Shown one piece after another: positions 61,909-64,000 of a DNA stretch of 64,000 nucleotides. The stretch comes from Acanthacorydalis orientalis (taxonomy: Eukaryota; Arthropoda; Insecta; Megaloptera; Corydalidae): assembly GCA_034766995.1 (NCBI GenBank), contig CM068318.1, forward strand, positions 2,430,501-2,494,500. The letters are read 5' to 3'. The stretch's first letter is position 1; every line of letters starts with the position of its first letter. A program made the position numbers and the translations under genes. Below the pieces are notes generated by a model, which made no database searches, had not been told where the DNA came from, and saw nothing but the letters and a program-made list of their open reading frames with translations.

Positions 61909-61992
61909 AACACGAGACTACATTAAAATTAATTATAAAAGACGATGGAAACGACTGGCAAGAAAAAGAGCATATCGTTTACTTTGCAATTG
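61909..61992 (+). CDS. Weak 84-bp exon candidate
   Basis: The plus strand has GTTTCAG before and GTAAGTGG after. Two frames are fully open; one reads HETTLKLIIKDDGNDWQEKE then HIVYFAI, which looks protein-like. The acceptor has a poor pyrimidine tract (it is preceded by AAAAAAGTAGG), so support is weak. Confidence 0.15.
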
Positions 61993-62910
61993 GTAAGTGG
62001 GTGTTTTGCGTTACGCTCAAAGTATCCGGCGAAATCAAATGAATAGCAAAACGTTCATGGTCGATGAACAGCAGCACACATGCTGTGTGTAGTTTCAGTC
62101 GATGAAAAAAGAAAGAACTGCAATTATTCGAATTTTCACCGTATTGAATTTCGAAAATGGCTCGCAGAATGTGTAAATAACCTTGCGGGATGCTTTCCCC
62201 AAGGTCGTATTAAATCCAGCACATTACATCATACCAGCATTTTTCTCGTTCAATGTTATTCTCGAACATCCGAGTGTGTATGTTTTTTTCCTGTATACAT
62301 TTCTGATTCGTATATTTTTGGCAACCGACCGCGCACGTCCAGGTGTTAACGAATGTGTTTGAATGCTATCAGATTCCTCTCATTACTTAGCGGAAACGTT
62401 TAACAATAAACACGGGCACGTTTGTTACTTAATTAACAGGCGTTCTAGCTGTATCGATACCCAATACTGTTTGGAAACGATCGGCGCACTTAAAACCGAT
62501 CACGATACACCAACCTCATTCGCACCTGTTCCGACCGGAAAAACAATACAAACAAACAATTATTTTTCGTGCGAACGGTGTTACATATATCTTTCTAATG
62601 AAAAGTTATACGTTTTTTTTCCATGCCCTAACGAGAAGTGTCAAATCTATCTCTTAATACATTTTCTTTCGTATCGCGGCGGAGCGTTTTTCTGATTTAG
62701 TGAATTGGTTTTTCTCATGTAGCTTCACTGCCGCTCGAGATATCAAAAAGAGATAAACTGCATGCTGTTTTCTTGTATTCCCGCTTTGATATCTCGAATA
62801 AAATCGTTTATCCACGGGTGGTACATACAACAACAAATGAAATCATTCAGTCATTTCATTACGATGCCACGAAACGTGAGCAAGGTATTTTTAAATTAAA
62901 AGTTATCCAC

Positions 62911-62911
<1 letters not shown>
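61993..62911. other. Mixed-composition sequence with unassigned frames
   Basis: Plus-strand frames at 62080-62349 and 62363-62695 are longer than average here but show no domain. A 12-bp perfect inverted repeat (CGAGATATCAAA, 62736-62747 and 62785-62796) lies near the end. Confidence 0.35.
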
Positions 62912-62975
<64 letters not shown>

Positions 62976-62990
62976 AAGAGAGAGAGAGAA
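62912..62990. repeat. Compound (TA)n(GA)n microsatellite
   Basis: TA with one TG break, then GA units to 62989. Confidence 0.97.
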
Positions 62991-63894
62991 ACCATACTAT
63001 AAACAAATGTATAAGCCATTCAGTAACAAAAGTATAAACTGAAGATAAATTATTTTTGCAATACGGTTTTTAATTTTATGAAATATTCTCTTGTCTCTTC
63101 GAGTAGAAGAAACAGCAGAGAATATAATTAATTTTGTATTTTCTGATAAATGAGAGGATGGAGAAAAAGCATTAAGGCAAATAAATGTTCATGTTTTTCA
63201 AAAAATCAGACATTATGAATTACCTTACTATGCAATTACTTTTATATTTAAAACTAAATAAAAACACTTTTCTAAAAAGACAGTTTATCAAATATTTTTA
63301 CTCAGATTACACCATAAGATTGAATACAGAACTAATTATTTCTAATACATTTTTGAACAATCTTACTTTACATTTATTTACAGTAAAAAAAAATATTTGA
63401 AACGACTAGTAATTAGAATATTGATTGTTTTTTGGTTTAAAAAAAGTGAGTAACATTTTAACTGAAATCTCAAACAAGTTTTGCATATTTATTTAATAAA
63501 AAATAATTATAATTAATATCAATGTATATACACAAATATACTTTAATTGAATTTCTCACACAAGTATATCAACGTATTTTGTAAGAAACTAAATATGGAA
63601 ACACGTAATTGAAAAACATATTAATTAGCTACAGGTAGGTTCTTTCATCAATCGACCAAAGAATTTTTATGTTGGAAATATATATATATATATAATTTGT
63701 AATACAGCATAATAAAATATGAATAGATTTTAATTAAAAAGGTACTAAAGAATGTTTATTAAAAATAAACTGAACAAAATTTATTTCGTTATATATCCAT
63801 ATAATTTTCTGAGTATTCTATATTGTTTCAAATAATGATTGAAAAAAATAGTATTATTATTTTTTTATACCTGCCATTGAACAAACCCGTTTTA
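62991..63894. other. AT-rich spacer
   Basis: A short TA tract lies at 63679-63694. Nothing else recognised. Confidence 0.4.
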
Positions 63895-64000
63895 ATACCT
63901 CAATACAGTTCCGAAACTTCACTTTAATAAATAAATTATTTTCAGTCCACAAAATAGAAAATATTTTTTGATCAAAAATGTACAACGGTTGTTTGTACTC
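63895..64000 (+). mobile_element. Palindromic repeat P, cut by the window end
   Basis: CAATACAGTTCCGAAACTTC, ACTTTAATAAATAAATTATT, CAGTCCACAAAATAG and TTTTTGATCAAAAATGTACA follow the family order from the outer end inward. The rest lies beyond the window. Confidence 0.6.

Noticed and set aside
62363..62695. 110-codon plus-strand frame with several Cys (SCERCYIYL, CPNEKC)
   Set aside because: The cysteine pairs hint at a zinc-binding site but spacing and surroundings fit no family; no splice or promoter support.

Overview
The window is AT-rich eukaryotic DNA, almost certainly from an insect. The evidence is the set of degenerate Tc1/mariner-type transposases whose second and third catalytic Asp lie about 39-41 residues apart (DD41D-like), a Jockey-type LINE, exon-style splice signals and more than thirty long (TA)n arrays. 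I could not fix the order; a hymenopteran such as an ant is a guess from general resemblance. No complete protein-coding gene is recognisable. The window reads as intergenic or large-intron DNA built from decayed mobile elements, simple repeats and unassigned AT-rich sequence.

Mobile elements. (1) Family M: four short mariner derivatives (1929-2401, 7631-8122, 26577-27029, 47940-48519) and one truncated copy (4205-4349). All lie in the same orientation, have TTAGGTGT-type inverted ends and TA flanks, and keep only the start and the stop region of a transposase. (2) Longer transposase relics: 12982-13350 and 38064-38665 (same family, opposite strands), 16347-17101 and 29279-29878. (3) A TTAA-flanked piggyBac-like MITE (4354-4688), inserted at the end of the truncated M copy. 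(4) A 327-bp MITE with long inverted ends (15157-15483) and a 73-bp TA-flanked mini-element (3972-4044). (5) A LINE junk zone at 43.4-44.3 kb, where a Jockey reverse-transcriptase C-terminus is fused to the C-terminus of a different LINE.

The most striking signal is family P. It is a dispersed palindromic (foldback) repeat of about 300-370 bp, seen in at least 20 complete or half copies from 6.6 kb to the end of the window. Each full copy has two arms of about 120-170 bp in inverted orientation around an A/T-rich centre. The arms contain GATCAAAAATGTTCA and ATCATCTTCAGAGC motifs. I do not recognise it as a named family. Three smaller families are also present: C (three copies, two of them with duplicated CCAATCAGAAC boxes), D (two copies) and a pair of related hairpins at 23.3 and 23.7 kb.

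Possible host-gene material is thin. There is a 58-bp exon-like block with strong splice sites on the minus strand (37544-37601), a weaker plus-strand candidate (61909-61992), and a few more GC-rich islands with unassigned open frames (14.2-14.7, 33.5-33.7, 58.9-59.5, 60.7-61.1 and 62.0-62.7 kb). If the 58-bp block is real, much of the window may be intron of a minus-strand gene.
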